From positions 1 to 15,455 of the forward strand of contig JAFGDA010000069.1 of NCBI GenBank assembly GCA_016932375.1: a stretch of DNA of 15,455 bases. Direction: 5' to 3'. Shown piece by piece: positions 1 to 7,612 of this stretch. Origin of the DNA: Actinomycetota bacterium (GTDB taxonomy: Bacteria; Actinomycetota; Humimicrobiia; Humimicrobiales; Humimicrobiaceae). Within the stretch, counting starts at the first letter, position 1, and every line of letters starts with the position of its first letter. A program made the position numbers and the translations under genes. The notes under the pieces were generated by a model. That model saw only the letters and a list, made by a program, of their open reading frames with translations. It ran no database searches and had not been told where the DNA came from.

Positions 1-543
1 GATAATATAAACGGGGCATATATGCTAACGGAGCATATTGTAAAGCACGGTTATAAAAATATAGCCTATATTTCAGGCGACACAGAAGAAACAACAGGCA
101 AAAAAAGACTGGAAGGTTATCTCAAAGCATTAAATGAATACGGTATCGAAGCCAAAAAGGATTTTATAAAAGTTTCCAGCTGGGATATTTCCGGTGGCTA
201 TAATTCAACAATTGAGCTTTTCAAAAATTCCGGGATGAAACCAGAGGCAATATTCCTTGCAAATTCCATAATGGCTCTTGGAGCAGTAAAAGCACTGAGG
301 GAGCTCTCAATCACTGTTCCGGACGAAGTCGCCCTGGTGTCTTTTGACAACCTGAGCTTTATAGAATCCATGAGCGTACCTCTGACAACTCTTGAAAAGA
401 TTGATGATAAGATAGGGAAAACAGCTGCAGAGATCCTGTACAAAAATATCATTAATCCAGAAAAAAAAGAAATAAAAGAAATTTATATAAAAGCAGGATT
501 GGTTATAAGGGAATCCTGCGGCTGTAAGAAAGGGGTAAAATAA
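1..543 (+). CDS. LacI-family transcriptional repressor, C-terminal part (5' end outside window)
   Basis: This is the ligand-binding half of a LacI/GalR-type regulator. The frame is open to base 1, so the protein does not begin at the ATG at base 22; residues before that Met (DNINGAY) already match the conserved DN-x-x-GAY segment. Visible family features are the HGYKNIAYISG strand, the segment with AIFLANSIMALGAVKAL followed by VPDEVALVSFDN, and a C-terminal RESCGC tail, a common ending in this family. The DNA-binding helix-turn-helix is off the left edge. The stop codon at 541-543 abuts the ATG of the next gene, so the two are translationally coupled. The neighbouring transporter suggests it senses the imported solute. 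The family call is secure; ligand and operator are unknown. Confidence 0.9.
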   Translation, partial: DNINGAYMLTEHIVKHGYKNIAYISGDTEETTGKKRLEGYLKALNEYGIEAKKDFIKVSSWDISGGYNSTIELFKNSGMKPEAIFLANSIMALGAVKALRELSITVPDEVALVSFDNLSFIESMSVPLTTLEKIDDKIGKTAAEILYKNIINPEKKEIKEIYIKAGLVIRESCGCKKGVK

Positions 544-1707
544 ATGATACTTGAAATAAAGCCGGAAGAAAGGCAGGAAAGGATAAAAAAAATACAGGAA
601 GAGATGGCCAGAAGGGATCTTGATGCATATCTTGTACATTCAACTCAATCTGACTTTGCCAATGTCCTTTATCTTAGCAATCATACTCCGGTATGGGAGA
701 CCCTCGGTGTATTGATCCCCAGGGAAGGAGAGGCAGTTTTACTTATTGGACCGGAGGCGGAACCATATGCCCGCAGCAGAAGTACGATTAAAAAGATTGT
801 TAAGATGATCGAATACCGTGAATCTGCAGAACCAGAATACCCGAATATAGAGGTGGGTAATTTCAGGGATCTATTCAATGAAATCAGTGGTGGTAAGGGG
901 ATCAAAAGATTTGGCCTTGGAGATTATACCATAATGCCTTTACCGGTTTATGATTCTGTTAAGAATTCCCTTCCTGAGGATGCCGAGATAATCAGGGCAG
1001 ATGACATTATAGCAAATTTAAGAATCATAAAAAGCGAGATGGAAATAGTTTTACTTAAGAAGGCTCATGAAATAACAGAAAAGGTGCTGGATGAGATACT
1101 GGGGGAAATAAAACCCGGGCTTACGGAAAAAGAGGTAGCCGGCATGGTGCTGGAATCAATTTACAGAAATGGTGCAGAATGCGAAGCTTTTCCTCAATAC
1201 ATCTTCAGTGGGACCAGGACAAGGAATGCTATCTCTAATACAAGCTACAAAAAACTGGAAAAAAATGAAATGATCCAGATAAACATTGGTGCCCAGTACA
1301 GTGGATATACTTCTGCAATAGGCCGGCCTGTAGTAATTGGTAAAATGCCCGATGAAATGAAAAAAATGGTAAATTTTGGATTGGAGGCTCATCTTAAGAC
1401 TTATGAATGGATAAAAGAAGGTGTTGTGAGCGGAGATGTAGCAAGGCAGTATGAAGAATTCTTTAATAAAAAAGGATATGGAGATAATTACCTTTACGGA
1501 CCCTGTCATGGTACAGGAATATTTGAAGTTGAAAAACCATGGATGGAGACTACTTCTGATTACCGGCTAAAAGAGAACATGACATTTATGGCTGACACAT
1601 TTGTATTCACGCCTGAATATGGGTTCAGGTGGGAAGACGGATTCAGAGTCACTAAAACAGGAGTTGAAGAATTTTCCAATAAATGGCAGCAAATAATAGA
1701 GCTGTAA
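544..1707 (+). CDS. Creatinase/prolidase-fold (M24) protein with degenerate metal site
   Basis: A 387-residue two-domain protein: an N-terminal creatinase-type domain (about 1-150) and a C-terminal pita-bread domain (about 160-385). M24 aminopeptidases bind two metals through Asp, Asp, His, Glu, Glu. Here the D-x10-D pair is N247 and A258 (INIGAQYSGYTSAIGR); the His is kept (H322 in CHGTG), the first Glu position appears to be D351, and the last Glu is kept (E364 in FRWED). An ordinary dimetal Xaa-Pro peptidase mechanism is therefore unlikely. Metal-free creatinase shows that the fold can hydrolyse C-N bonds without metals. The start follows the repressor stop with no gap, with AAAGGGG at 529-535 as ribosome binding site. 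Position between a repressor and an ABC transporter suggests it acts on the transported compound. Fold certain, reaction unknown. Confidence 0.87.
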   Translation: MILEIKPEERQERIKKIQEEMARRDLDAYLVHSTQSDFANVLYLSNHTPVWETLGVLIPREGEAVLLIGPEAEPYARSRSTIKKIVKMIEYRESAEPEYPNIEVGNFRDLFNEISGGKGIKRFGLGDYTIMPLPVYDSVKNSLPEDAEIIRADDIIANLRIIKSEMEIVLLKKAHEITEKVLDEILGEIKPGLTEKEVAGMVLESIYRNGAECEAFPQYIFSGTRTRNAISNTSYKKLEKNEMIQINIGAQYSGYTSAIGRPVVIGKMPDEMKKMVNFGLEAHLKTYEWIKEGVVSGDVARQYEEFFNKKGYGDNYLYGPCHGTGIFEVEKPWMETTSDYRLKENMTFMADTFVFTPEYGFRWEDGFRVTKTGVEEFSNKWQQIIEL

Positions 1708-1750
1708 AATACTGGTAATTAAAACCCAATAAATAATATAGAAAAAAAGG

Positions 1751-1812
1751 AAAGGAGGGCGATTATAAAATAGTGTTTATATATAAAATAAGGAGGTGGG
1801 CGCATGGGCTAA
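1751..1812 (+). promoter_or_regulatory. Leader with two orphan Shine-Dalgarno sequences and a two-codon start-stop frame
   Basis: The leader of the solute-binding protein gene holds AAAGGAGG at 1751-1758 and AAGGAGGTGGG at 1790-1800, far upstream of the real start at 1928, which has its own GAGGTG at 1915-1920. The second orphan site is ideally spaced from ATG-GGC-TAA at 1804-1812, a frame of only two codons. No longer reading frame uses either site. Possible roles are ribosome-mediated 5' mRNA stabilisation (as in STAB-SD leaders of Bacillus), ribosome parking that affects the inverted repeat just downstream, or a decayed small gene. Confidence 0.4.
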
Positions 1813-1817
1813 AAAGT

Positions 1818-1873
1818 GGATTTGTTTAAAATATTAAAAATGTTTGGAACACACTTATATCCTAAACAAATCC
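1818..1873 (+). promoter_or_regulatory. 11-bp perfect inverted repeat upstream of binding-protein gene (operator or leader hairpin)
   Basis: GGATTTGTTTA at 1818-1828 is mirrored exactly by TAAACAAATCC at 1863-1873, with 34 bases between. Centre-to-centre distance of the arms is about 45 bp, roughly four helical turns, so it could be bound by a regulator dimer or tetramer; in RNA it could form a long-looped hairpin. The ATTTGTTWA core recurs, inverted, in front of the transketolase operon at 15295-15327. I could not find a convincing -35/-10 pair close by, so its position relative to a promoter is open. Confidence 0.5.
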
Positions 1874-1927
1874 TGTATGAATTCTAATAAAAACATTGAG
1901 AAAAGTAAATCAAAGAGGTGAAAAGAT

Positions 1928-3298
1928 ATGAAAAAATCATTAATATTTGTAGCAATAATGCTGGTATGTTTTTTGGCCATATCAGTGTCTTCACTGAGCG
2001 GGTGCAAGGAAGAACCTGCTGCCACCGAAGATGAGGCTAAGGAAACATCTGAAAAAGTAAAAATCGAATTCTGGCTTGGCGGACAATGGGATATCCCTGA
2101 ATTATTCGACTATATGACCGATGCAGCAGTAAAATTTATGGCGGAAAACCCGAATATTGAAGTAGAAGTTGTAAACCTGGCGTCAGAGACCTATTTCGAA
2201 CAATTCCTGGCAGTAGGTGAAACACAGAAAGGACCGGATATTGTTTTTACATGGCCGGGAGTATGGACAGTTGAATATGCCTGGAAGGGATGGCTTGCAC
2301 CACTTGAAGACTATATACCAGAATCTGAAATGTCACATTATATAAACACGGAAAGCGGCGATTCATGGGAAGGAAAGCATTACAGGTTTCCTTACTGGCT
2401 GAGCGGAAGACCGATTCTTTATAACAAGACATTATTTGAACAGGCAGGACTTGATCCTGATAATTTCCCTGAGACCTGGGATGAATTGATGTCAACCTGC
2501 CAGACCCTGAAAGATGCAGGCATCACTCCATGGGGATTTGGCGCAGGTACTTATGGGGGTGAGCATTTATTTGGTTTCCTTGGCCACCAGATGATGGATA
2601 GCCCTCTCGACATGATAGAAATGTCTCTGGGTGAAAAGAAGGATATGACCGATCCCCAGTTTGCAGTTTTCTGGGACAGGGTATACGAGATGTATGAAAA
2701 GGGATATTTCCCTGAAGACGCAAGCTCACTTACTTTATGGCAGGGACTTGAACTGTTTGAAAAAGGAGAAGCAGCTATGGCATTTATCAGCGAAGTTGCC
2801 ATCGGCAGAGTTTCCGGGACATTTGGCCCTGAAAATGTCGGAGCAGCTGTAACTCCTGTTTGGGGAACTGGCTCCCTTGCAGGAAGATATGTACTGGAGG
2901 TTCAGGGTGCATGCATAACATCATGGTCCGAGCACAAACAGGAAGCTGCAGATTTTCTAATGTATCTGCATAACGAAGATGCAATGAAACAGCAGTATCT
3001 TGAGACAAAAGCTATTATACCCGATGACAGGTTCGACAAATCCATAATAACCGATCCTGCACAATTAAAGAATTATGATCTCCTAGAAGAAAATGGCATA
3101 GCTGATTATATGACCAATTTTATACCACCACTTGTATTAACTGAAGGTGTAAACGCCGGGATGGAATTGCTTATTGCTGGCGAGCTGGACGGAAAAGGTG
3201 TGGTGGATCTTTGTGAAGAAATAGCAGAAAAATGGCGAACTTCTGACCCTGAGGCAGTTGAAAACTGGAAGATATGGGCAGAAGAGGGCGGATTTTAG
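1928..3298 (+). CDS. ABC transporter solute-binding lipoprotein, family 1 (sugar type)
   Basis: A 456-residue exported lipoprotein: Lys-rich N terminus, hydrophobic segment to about residue 22, then lipobox LSGC with the lipidated Cys at 26 and an acidic linker. The mature part has the MalE/UgpB pattern: a first strand (KIEFWLGGQWD), a segment AAVKFMAENPNIEVEVV, the PDIVFTWPG motif, and the EQAGLDPDNFPETWDELMSTCQTLKDAG region, written here in parts as EQAGLDPDNF and PETWDELMSTC. Many aromatic residues fit a carbohydrate-stacking pocket. GAGGTG at 1915-1920 is seven bases before the ATG. Two permease genes follow after a hairpin. It is only distantly similar to the second binding protein of this window, so the two systems probably take different or related but distinct ligands. 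Ligand not predictable from sequence. Confidence 0.93.
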   Translation: MKKSLIFVAIMLVCFLAISVSSLSGCKEEPAATEDEAKETSEKVKIEFWLGGQWDIPELFDYMTDAAVKFMAENPNIEVEVVNLASETYFEQFLAVGETQKGPDIVFTWPGVWTVEYAWKGWLAPLEDYIPESEMSHYINTESGDSWEGKHYRFPYWLSGRPILYNKTLFEQAGLDPDNFPETWDELMSTCQTLKDAGITPWGFGAGTYGGEHLFGFLGHQMMDSPLDMIEMSLGEKKDMTDPQFAVFWDRVYEMYEKGYFPEDASSLTLWQGLELFEKGEAAMAFISEVAIGRVSGTFGPENVGAAVTPVWGTGSLAGRYVLEVQGACITSWSEHKQEAADFLMYLHNEDAMKQQYLETKAIIPDDRFDKSIITDPAQLKNYDLLEENGIADYMTNFIPPLVLTEGVNAGMELLIAGELDGKGVVDLCEEIAEKWRTSDPEAVENWKIWAEEGGF

Positions 3299-3326
3299 TC
3301 AATAAATAGTGAATATATACAAAAAG

Positions 3327-3357
3327 GGTACTGTTCCTTCCTGGAGGGAACAGTACC
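3327..3357 (+). promoter_or_regulatory. Strong intercistronic hairpin between binding-protein and permease genes
   Basis: GGTACTGTTCC (3327-3337) pairs perfectly with GGAACAGTACC (3347-3357), and the stem can extend into the nine-base centre. Downstream bases are TAAAAAAAGG, not a T-run, so it is a poor intrinsic terminator for the plus strand. It ends 20 bases before the permease start. Such hairpins after binding-protein genes commonly stabilise the upstream message against 3' exonucleases, raising binding protein over permease (the malE-malF arrangement). Confidence 0.7.
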
Positions 3358-3377
3358 TAAAAAAAGGACGGTAATTT

Positions 3378-4253
3378 TTGCTTTATCGAAGAAAAATAAT
3401 GCCATATGCTTTGTTAATACCTGCATTCATATTTCTAATACTTACTTTCTTCTATCCCGTGATAAACCTTTTCCAGCTGGCAATGTTCGGGAAAAAAGGA
3501 GATGGATATGGGTTTACCGGAATAAATAACATCAAAATACTTTTTGGTGACAGCGTTTATATAACTGCATTAAAAAATAATATGCTGATGCTGCTCATTG
3601 TGGTACCTTTACTGATAATTATCTCACTTGTGATAGCAGTCTTATTATTTGAGAAACTTGCAGGCTGGAAATTTTACAGGTTTGTCCTCTTTTTACCCTA
3701 TATCCTTGCAATACCTGTAGCAGGTATAGTCTTTCAGTATCTTTTTCAGCAAAATGGAGTTTTGAATTTTTTACTCAAAAGTATAGGTCTTGAAAGTCTT
3801 GCTTTAAACTGGCTTGGAAGCCCGAAATATGCTATGTTTACAATCATGTTCATAATCATCTGGAAAGAAGTCGGCCTCGGAATTGTAATATTCCTGGCAA
3901 GACTTATGTCCGTCGATGAGACCCTTTACGAAGCCTCGGAGATAGATGGCGCAAACTGGCTTCAGAGATTATTACATGTAACTGTACCCCAGTTAGCAGC
4001 CCAGATACAATTTTATTTTATTTTTTCCATGATAACTATTTTAAGCTGGGTCTTTAACTATGTATATGTCATAACTGCCGGCGGACCCGGGCACAGTACA
4101 TACATTATGGAACTTTATATTTATTATAATACTTTCAAATTCGGCCTGCCGCATATTGCCTCCATGGCATCCATAATACTTCTGGCTATAGTATCAGTTC
4201 TGATCTTTATACAATATAAGGTTAGAGGAGGTTTAATAGGCAGTGAAGCATAG
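3378..4253 (+). CDS. ABC transporter permease, MalF/UgpA type
   Basis: Inner-membrane permease of 291 residues with about six hydrophobic helices, the first at residues 9-30. The cytoplasmic EAA loop that docks the ATPase is present: YEASEIDGANWLQRLLHVTVP, shown here as EAS at 185-187 and the conserved G191. ITAGGPGHST before the last helix is the usual MalF-type motif. The start is chosen as TTG at 3378 because AAGGA at 3364-3368 is well spaced from it; the ATG at 3399 would shorten the protein by seven residues. The 3' end overlaps the next permease by 11 bases. It pairs with that permease and the preceding binding protein. No ATP-binding protein gene is near, so a shared MsmK/UgpC-type ATPase is inferred. 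Confidence 0.92.
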   Translation: MLYRRKIMPYALLIPAFIFLILTFFYPVINLFQLAMFGKKGDGYGFTGINNIKILFGDSVYITALKNNMLMLLIVVPLLIIISLVIAVLLFEKLAGWKFYRFVLFLPYILAIPVAGIVFQYLFQQNGVLNFLLKSIGLESLALNWLGSPKYAMFTIMFIIIWKEVGLGIVIFLARLMSVDETLYEASEIDGANWLQRLLHVTVPQLAAQIQFYFIFSMITILSWVFNYVYVITAGGPGHSTYIMELYIYYNTFKFGLPHIASMASIILLAIVSVLIFIQYKVRGGLIGSEA

Positions 4254-5100
4254 CAGAGAATATAAATACAAGGTCAGCAGAGCTCTTTACAGGGTATTAA
4301 ACCATACTGTTCTTATACTTTTATCCATAAGTGCAATAATTCCCCTTTATTTTTTAATCAGCACCTCCTTTAAATCGAGGGAAGATTTCTTTTTCAATAA
4401 ATTCGGTGTCCCTGAAGATTTTTATTTTTCAAATTATCTTGAAGCATTCAGGGGAGGGGATAATTTCTTCCGCTGGCTACTTAACAGCACCCTTGTTACC
4501 TTGATAGCCGGATTGCTGGCTCTTCTATGCATAGTCCTTGCAAGCTATGCATTTGTCTACTTCAGGTTCAAAGGTAGAAATTTTTTATTTAACCTGACAG
4601 TATCATTAATGGTTTTCCCTCCTGTAGTAATAATCATTCCCCTATTTGTATTTATGCAGAAGCTTAATCTTACCAATAATATAATAAGTGTAATTATAAT
4701 TTATGTAGGACTTATGCTCCCCGTTGGGATCTATCTTATCTCCAGTTTTTTCTCAACTATTCCAAGAGAGATACTGGAATCTGCCTTTATAGACGGGTGT
4801 GATGTATTTAAAGTCTTGCTAAAAATACTGCTTCCAATCTCAAAACCGGCAATTGTTACAGTTGTGGTGGTAAATGCACTGTTTACCTGGAATGAATTGC
4901 TAATTGCACTGGTATTCTTAAACAGTAACGAATCCAGGACCCTTATGGCAGGATTGATGTCATTCAAGGCCAGGTACAATACAAACTTACCTATAACTAT
5001 GGCTGGATTAACAATTATAAGTATCCCCATAATAGCGTTATATTTCTTTGGTTCAAAATATTTTATTAAAGGACTAACATCAGGCTCATTGAAGGGTTAG
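4243..5100 (+). CDS. ABC transporter permease, MalG/UgpE type
   Basis: Inner-membrane permease of 285 residues, partner of the preceding gene. Six predicted helices, the first at about 20-42. The EAA loop reads ESAFIDGCDVFKVLLKILLP with E179 and G185, and the C terminus FFGSKYFIKGLTSGSLKG is a classic MalG-type ending, nearly the same as that of the second MalG-type permease here. The start is GTG at 4243, preceded by AGAGGAGG at 4224-4231 inside the upstream gene, giving an 11-base overlap and likely translational coupling. It is the last gene of the plus-strand set; no strong terminator follows, only a weak GGTT/AACC pairing and a T-rich stretch around 5119. Confidence 0.92.
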   Translation: MKHSREYKYKVSRALYRVLNHTVLILLSISAIIPLYFLISTSFKSREDFFFNKFGVPEDFYFSNYLEAFRGGDNFFRWLLNSTLVTLIAGLLALLCIVLASYAFVYFRFKGRNFLFNLTVSLMVFPPVVIIIPLFVFMQKLNLTNNIISVIIIYVGLMLPVGIYLISSFFSTIPREILESAFIDGCDVFKVLLKILLPISKPAIVTVVVVNALFTWNELLIALVFLNSNESRTLMAGLMSFKARYNTNLPITMAGLTIISIPIIALYFFGSKYFIKGLTSGSLKG

Positions 5101-5179
5101 AAAACGTTAAAAAACCATATTTTTATTACTGTTCTTAAGATTGTATCCTGGAGATATATTTCGGGTATGCTCTGCCCTG

Positions 5180-6397
5180 CTACAAGATCTTTATACCGTT
5201 CTGCCTGCAGTAAAGCTCATAAAGGACACTATCTTCCCTAACCGTCACATCTTCAAATTTTATGATACTTCCCTTTTTTATGCTTTTTTCTGCCGTACTG
5301 TTTTCAGCAAGGGCCAGGGGCAGGTATTTTTCCTTCTTTATCCTGCCGCTTTCCATTGCGATACCCGCAAAACAATACCCCCCTATCCTGTCCAGCTTTT
5401 CACAGGGTGATATATCTTTTTTTGCAATTGCTGCCACCCCGGTAATTATTTTATCCTTTACATTTATGGTTGCCCTGTTATCGAAGACTATATCGTATAT
5501 TGAAAGAGGCGCTTCTATGTTCCCGAGATGATATGGAGTATAAAGTATATAATATGGTCCTTTACCCATTTTTAAATAATCAAGCTCCCTTATTATTGAC
5601 TCCTGGCTGGATGTAAAAACGGTAAATACACCCGGAGCCACATCCCCGATCACATAATCAATAACAGGAGTTTTCCCAAGTATGCCTCCATCGGTTTCTG
5701 GTATAAGGGTACCGGCTAAATCTTCAAGGTTAATCTTAGGGCCGTGCATACCATCCATATCGATAGGGATTCCGGTTGCATTTGAAAGAATTGCCATCTC
5801 AAGCATTGTCTTTGTCCCATCGACAAAAGATGTTATGCCCTGCCCACTGACTCCCAGTTCCGCAGATTTTTCGTTAAAATCATCCGGATTGGAATAAATA
5901 TTTAAGGGGTTGTTCTTACCTTTTCCCGCGCAAACAACATCCAGTCCCAGCTTAATACAATAGTTGACCAGGTTCAAGGTAACCGCCGGCTCATCCCCGG
6001 CTCCTACACTGTATATCACTCCTTTTTTTTCCGCGAGGTCTTTAAAATAATCCCCGATAAGGACTTCCGAGGCAGCATTCATATTTATTAAATTTTTATT
6101 ACTGGATAACGACTTAAAAATCAACTCTGCTGCAGCCTCGGTATTTGATTCAGTCACAAGTACCACATCTGAATCAATACTTAAAAATTCCCCGAGGTCA
6201 GGGACCGCAAGGTTCTTGCCTATTTTTGCCTCTCCTAGCATTAATCCGGCCTTATCCTTATCCGGGTTATACAGGCCTTTTATTTGAATGTTTTTAAGGT
6301 TTCCAACCTGTTCTATTAGTGTCGAGGTCCTCTGTCCCGTATCTGTTTCAGGGCTGCCGGCAACCAATACTCTTATGTTTTTGCCATAATTTTTCAT
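5180..6397 (-). CDS. SAF-domain oxidoreductase, predicted homoserine dehydrogenase-like (COG4091 type)
   Basis: A 405-residue soluble protein. Residues about 8-150 form a Rossmann-like NAD(P) domain, the middle is the catalytic domain typical of COG4091 (NMNAASEV, VGAGDEPAV, CAGKGKNNPLN), and residues about 325-400 form a SAF domain (ITGVAAIAKKDISPCEKL to the segment SIKKGSIIKFEDVT). The expected Gly-rich GxGxxG loop near the N terminus is replaced by AGSPETDTGQRTS, so cofactor binding may differ. COG4091 members sit in sugar-acid and polyol gene clusters, but I know of no reaction to assign with certainty; true homoserine dehydrogenase activity is unlikely in this context. It is the last gene of the minus-strand set, 120 bases after the SIS gene, with AAGGGA close to the ATG (four-base spacing). 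Confidence 0.82.
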   Translation of the reverse strand: MKNYGKNIRVLVAGSPETDTGQRTSTLIEQVGNLKNIQIKGLYNPDKDKAGLMLGEAKIGKNLAVPDLGEFLSIDSDVVLVTESNTEAAAELIFKSLSSNKNLINMNAASEVLIGDYFKDLAEKKGVIYSVGAGDEPAVTLNLVNYCIKLGLDVVCAGKGKNNPLNIYSNPDDFNEKSAELGVSGQGITSFVDGTKTMLEMAILSNATGIPIDMDGMHGPKINLEDLAGTLIPETDGGILGKTPVIDYVIGDVAPGVFTVFTSSQESIIRELDYLKMGKGPYYILYTPYHLGNIEAPLSIYDIVFDNRATINVKDKIITGVAAIAKKDISPCEKLDRIGGYCFAGIAMESGRIKKEKYLPLALAENSTAEKSIKKGSIIKFEDVTVREDSVLYELYCRQNGIKIL

Positions 6398-6421
6398 ATA
6401 TTCCCTTAATTCTTTAATAAT

Positions 6422-6499
6422 TCACAAAAATTGATAATTTTCTTTATACAAAAAAAATTTTTTGATGTATTTTTCCCATGTTTTTCCACTGATATCCAT
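6422..6499 (-). CDS. Possible 25-residue small protein in the SIS/oxidoreductase gap
   Basis: Between the SIS and SAF-oxidoreductase genes an ATG at 6499 opens a 25-codon frame ending in TGA at 6422-6424. The product would be basic and aromatic (begins MDISGKTWEKYIKKFF, ends YKENYQFL). No Shine-Dalgarno sequence precedes it and the region is A/T rich with an imperfect hairpin around 6445-6470, so it may be chance or a remnant. Low confidence. Confidence 0.2.
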   Translation of the reverse strand: MDISGKTWEKYIKKFFLYKENYQFL

Positions 6500-6517
6500 T
6501 TCAAGTTACAGTCTAAA

Positions 6518-7567
6518 CTACATCTCAACAAAATAAGTCAGGCTTTCGGGTGAATCCGGGTTTAAATTCCTGCTCAATGCCCTGTAATAACTTATTAGCT
6601 GGATTACAGGTAAAAACAATATGCCCCTCACCCATTCACTGATATTGAATCCAATTTCAACAATATTATCCGTTACATTAAAAAACTTTTCCGGCACTTT
6701 ATCACCCAGGATTAATAATTTTCCACCCTGTCCGGAGATTTCCCGTGCCAATTTAAGTTCATGCTCAACAGAACTGTCGGACAGTATTAAAATTACCATT
6801 GAATTCTTATCCACAACAGCCCTTGGCCCGTGCCTGAAGTCAAATGTGTTAAAGCAGTCTGCCCAGCTTACAGTCATCTCAAGCAGCTTAAGCTTCATTT
6901 CCCTGGCCAGTCCGAAATTAGGGGTGTTTGACAATATAAGGAATTTGTCAATATTTTTATCTTCTCCAATACTTTTGCTTAATCCGTCATACCTCTCAAT
7001 CAGGTCTTTCCCGGCTTCCGGTATCTTCCTTACCAGATCCCAGCTGACCTTTTCCCCAAGCCCATTAAAGATTAGAAGTGGCAGCAGGGCCATTGAAGTT
7101 AAGGATTTGGTGGTCACCACTGCTTCATCCCTTGCAAACTTTAAAGAAAAGGAAAGATCGCAATTATTATACAGGTAACTATCCTCATGGCATGTAATTC
7201 CAAAGGTTTTTGACAGGTTCCTGTTTTTAATAAATTTAAGTGCATTTACAGTTTCCGTAGTATTGCCTGAACGGGAATACAGGAAAGTCACTGGATTTTT
7301 TAAGGTTTTCTTTCCGTAAATCTGGTCCCCGTAGAAGCATATTTCAGAAGCCTGGTAATCAAGCGAGCACCTGTCCAAAAAAAACTCACCTGCATTCCTT
7401 GAATAGACAGAGGCATTATACCCCGACCCGCAACCAGTGAATATGAAACTGCCAAAACTGCCAAAATAATCATTCAGTGTTTCCTTTTTATTTTCATACT
7501 CATTTATTAATTTCTCCCAGGTTTGTGGCTGGTCATATATTTCCTTATAAACTGCATATTTTTCCAT
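6518..7567 (-). CDS. SIS-domain sugar-phosphate isomerase/deaminase, AgaS- or FrlB-like
   Basis: A 349-residue cytoplasmic protein with two SIS (sugar isomerase) domains, as in the GlmS isomerase half. Domain 1 has FTGCGSGYNAS (TGCGSG 44-49) and the phosphate-binding SRSGNTTET (98-106). Domain 2 has the E-x6-E helix (E223, E230) and FRHGPRAVVDKNS (H246-G247-P248), closest to the AgaS pattern, where the enzyme deaminates or isomerises a hexosamine 6-phosphate; fructosamine-6-phosphate deglycases (FrlB) share the fold. The end NPDSPESLTYFVEM resembles the GlmS tail. AAAGGAG at 7575-7581 precedes the ATG by seven bases. Context with a PfkB kinase and an ABC importer resembles frlBONMD of Bacillus subtilis. 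Substrate uncertain among amino sugars, Amadori compounds and ketose phosphates. Confidence 0.88.
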   Translation of the reverse strand: MEKYAVYKEIYDQPQTWEKLINEYENKKETLNDYFGSFGSFIFTGCGSGYNASVYSRNAGEFFLDRCSLDYQASEICFYGDQIYGKKTLKNPVTFLYSRSGNTTETVNALKFIKNRNLSKTFGITCHEDSYLYNNCDLSFSLKFARDEAVVTTKSLTSMALLPLLIFNGLGEKVSWDLVRKIPEAGKDLIERYDGLSKSIGEDKNIDKFLILSNTPNFGLAREMKLKLLEMTVSWADCFNTFDFRHGPRAVVDKNSMVILILSDSSVEHELKLAREISGQGGKLLILGDKVPEKFFNVTDNIVEIGFNISEWVRGILFLPVIQLISYYRALSRNLNPDSPESLTYFVEM

Positions 7568-7612
7568 CCAGATGCTCCTTTCAAATGTTATTATTTTTTT
7601 AAATTTTAAAAA

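Noticed and set aside
5091..5130. Possible terminator between the converging operons (GGTT/AACC with T-rich tail)
   Set aside because: The stem is only four base pairs around an AACGTT core; too weak to call a terminator.
5141..5410. Plus-strand frame of 89 codons in the convergent gap and into the SAF oxidoreductase
   Set aside because: Most of it is antisense to the SAF domain coding region, and its composition is not protein-like.
6440..6475. A-run/T-run hairpin between SIS and SAF genes as an intrinsic terminator
   Set aside because: The pairing is A-T only with no GC-rich stem, and the downstream gene needs read-through since no promoter was found.
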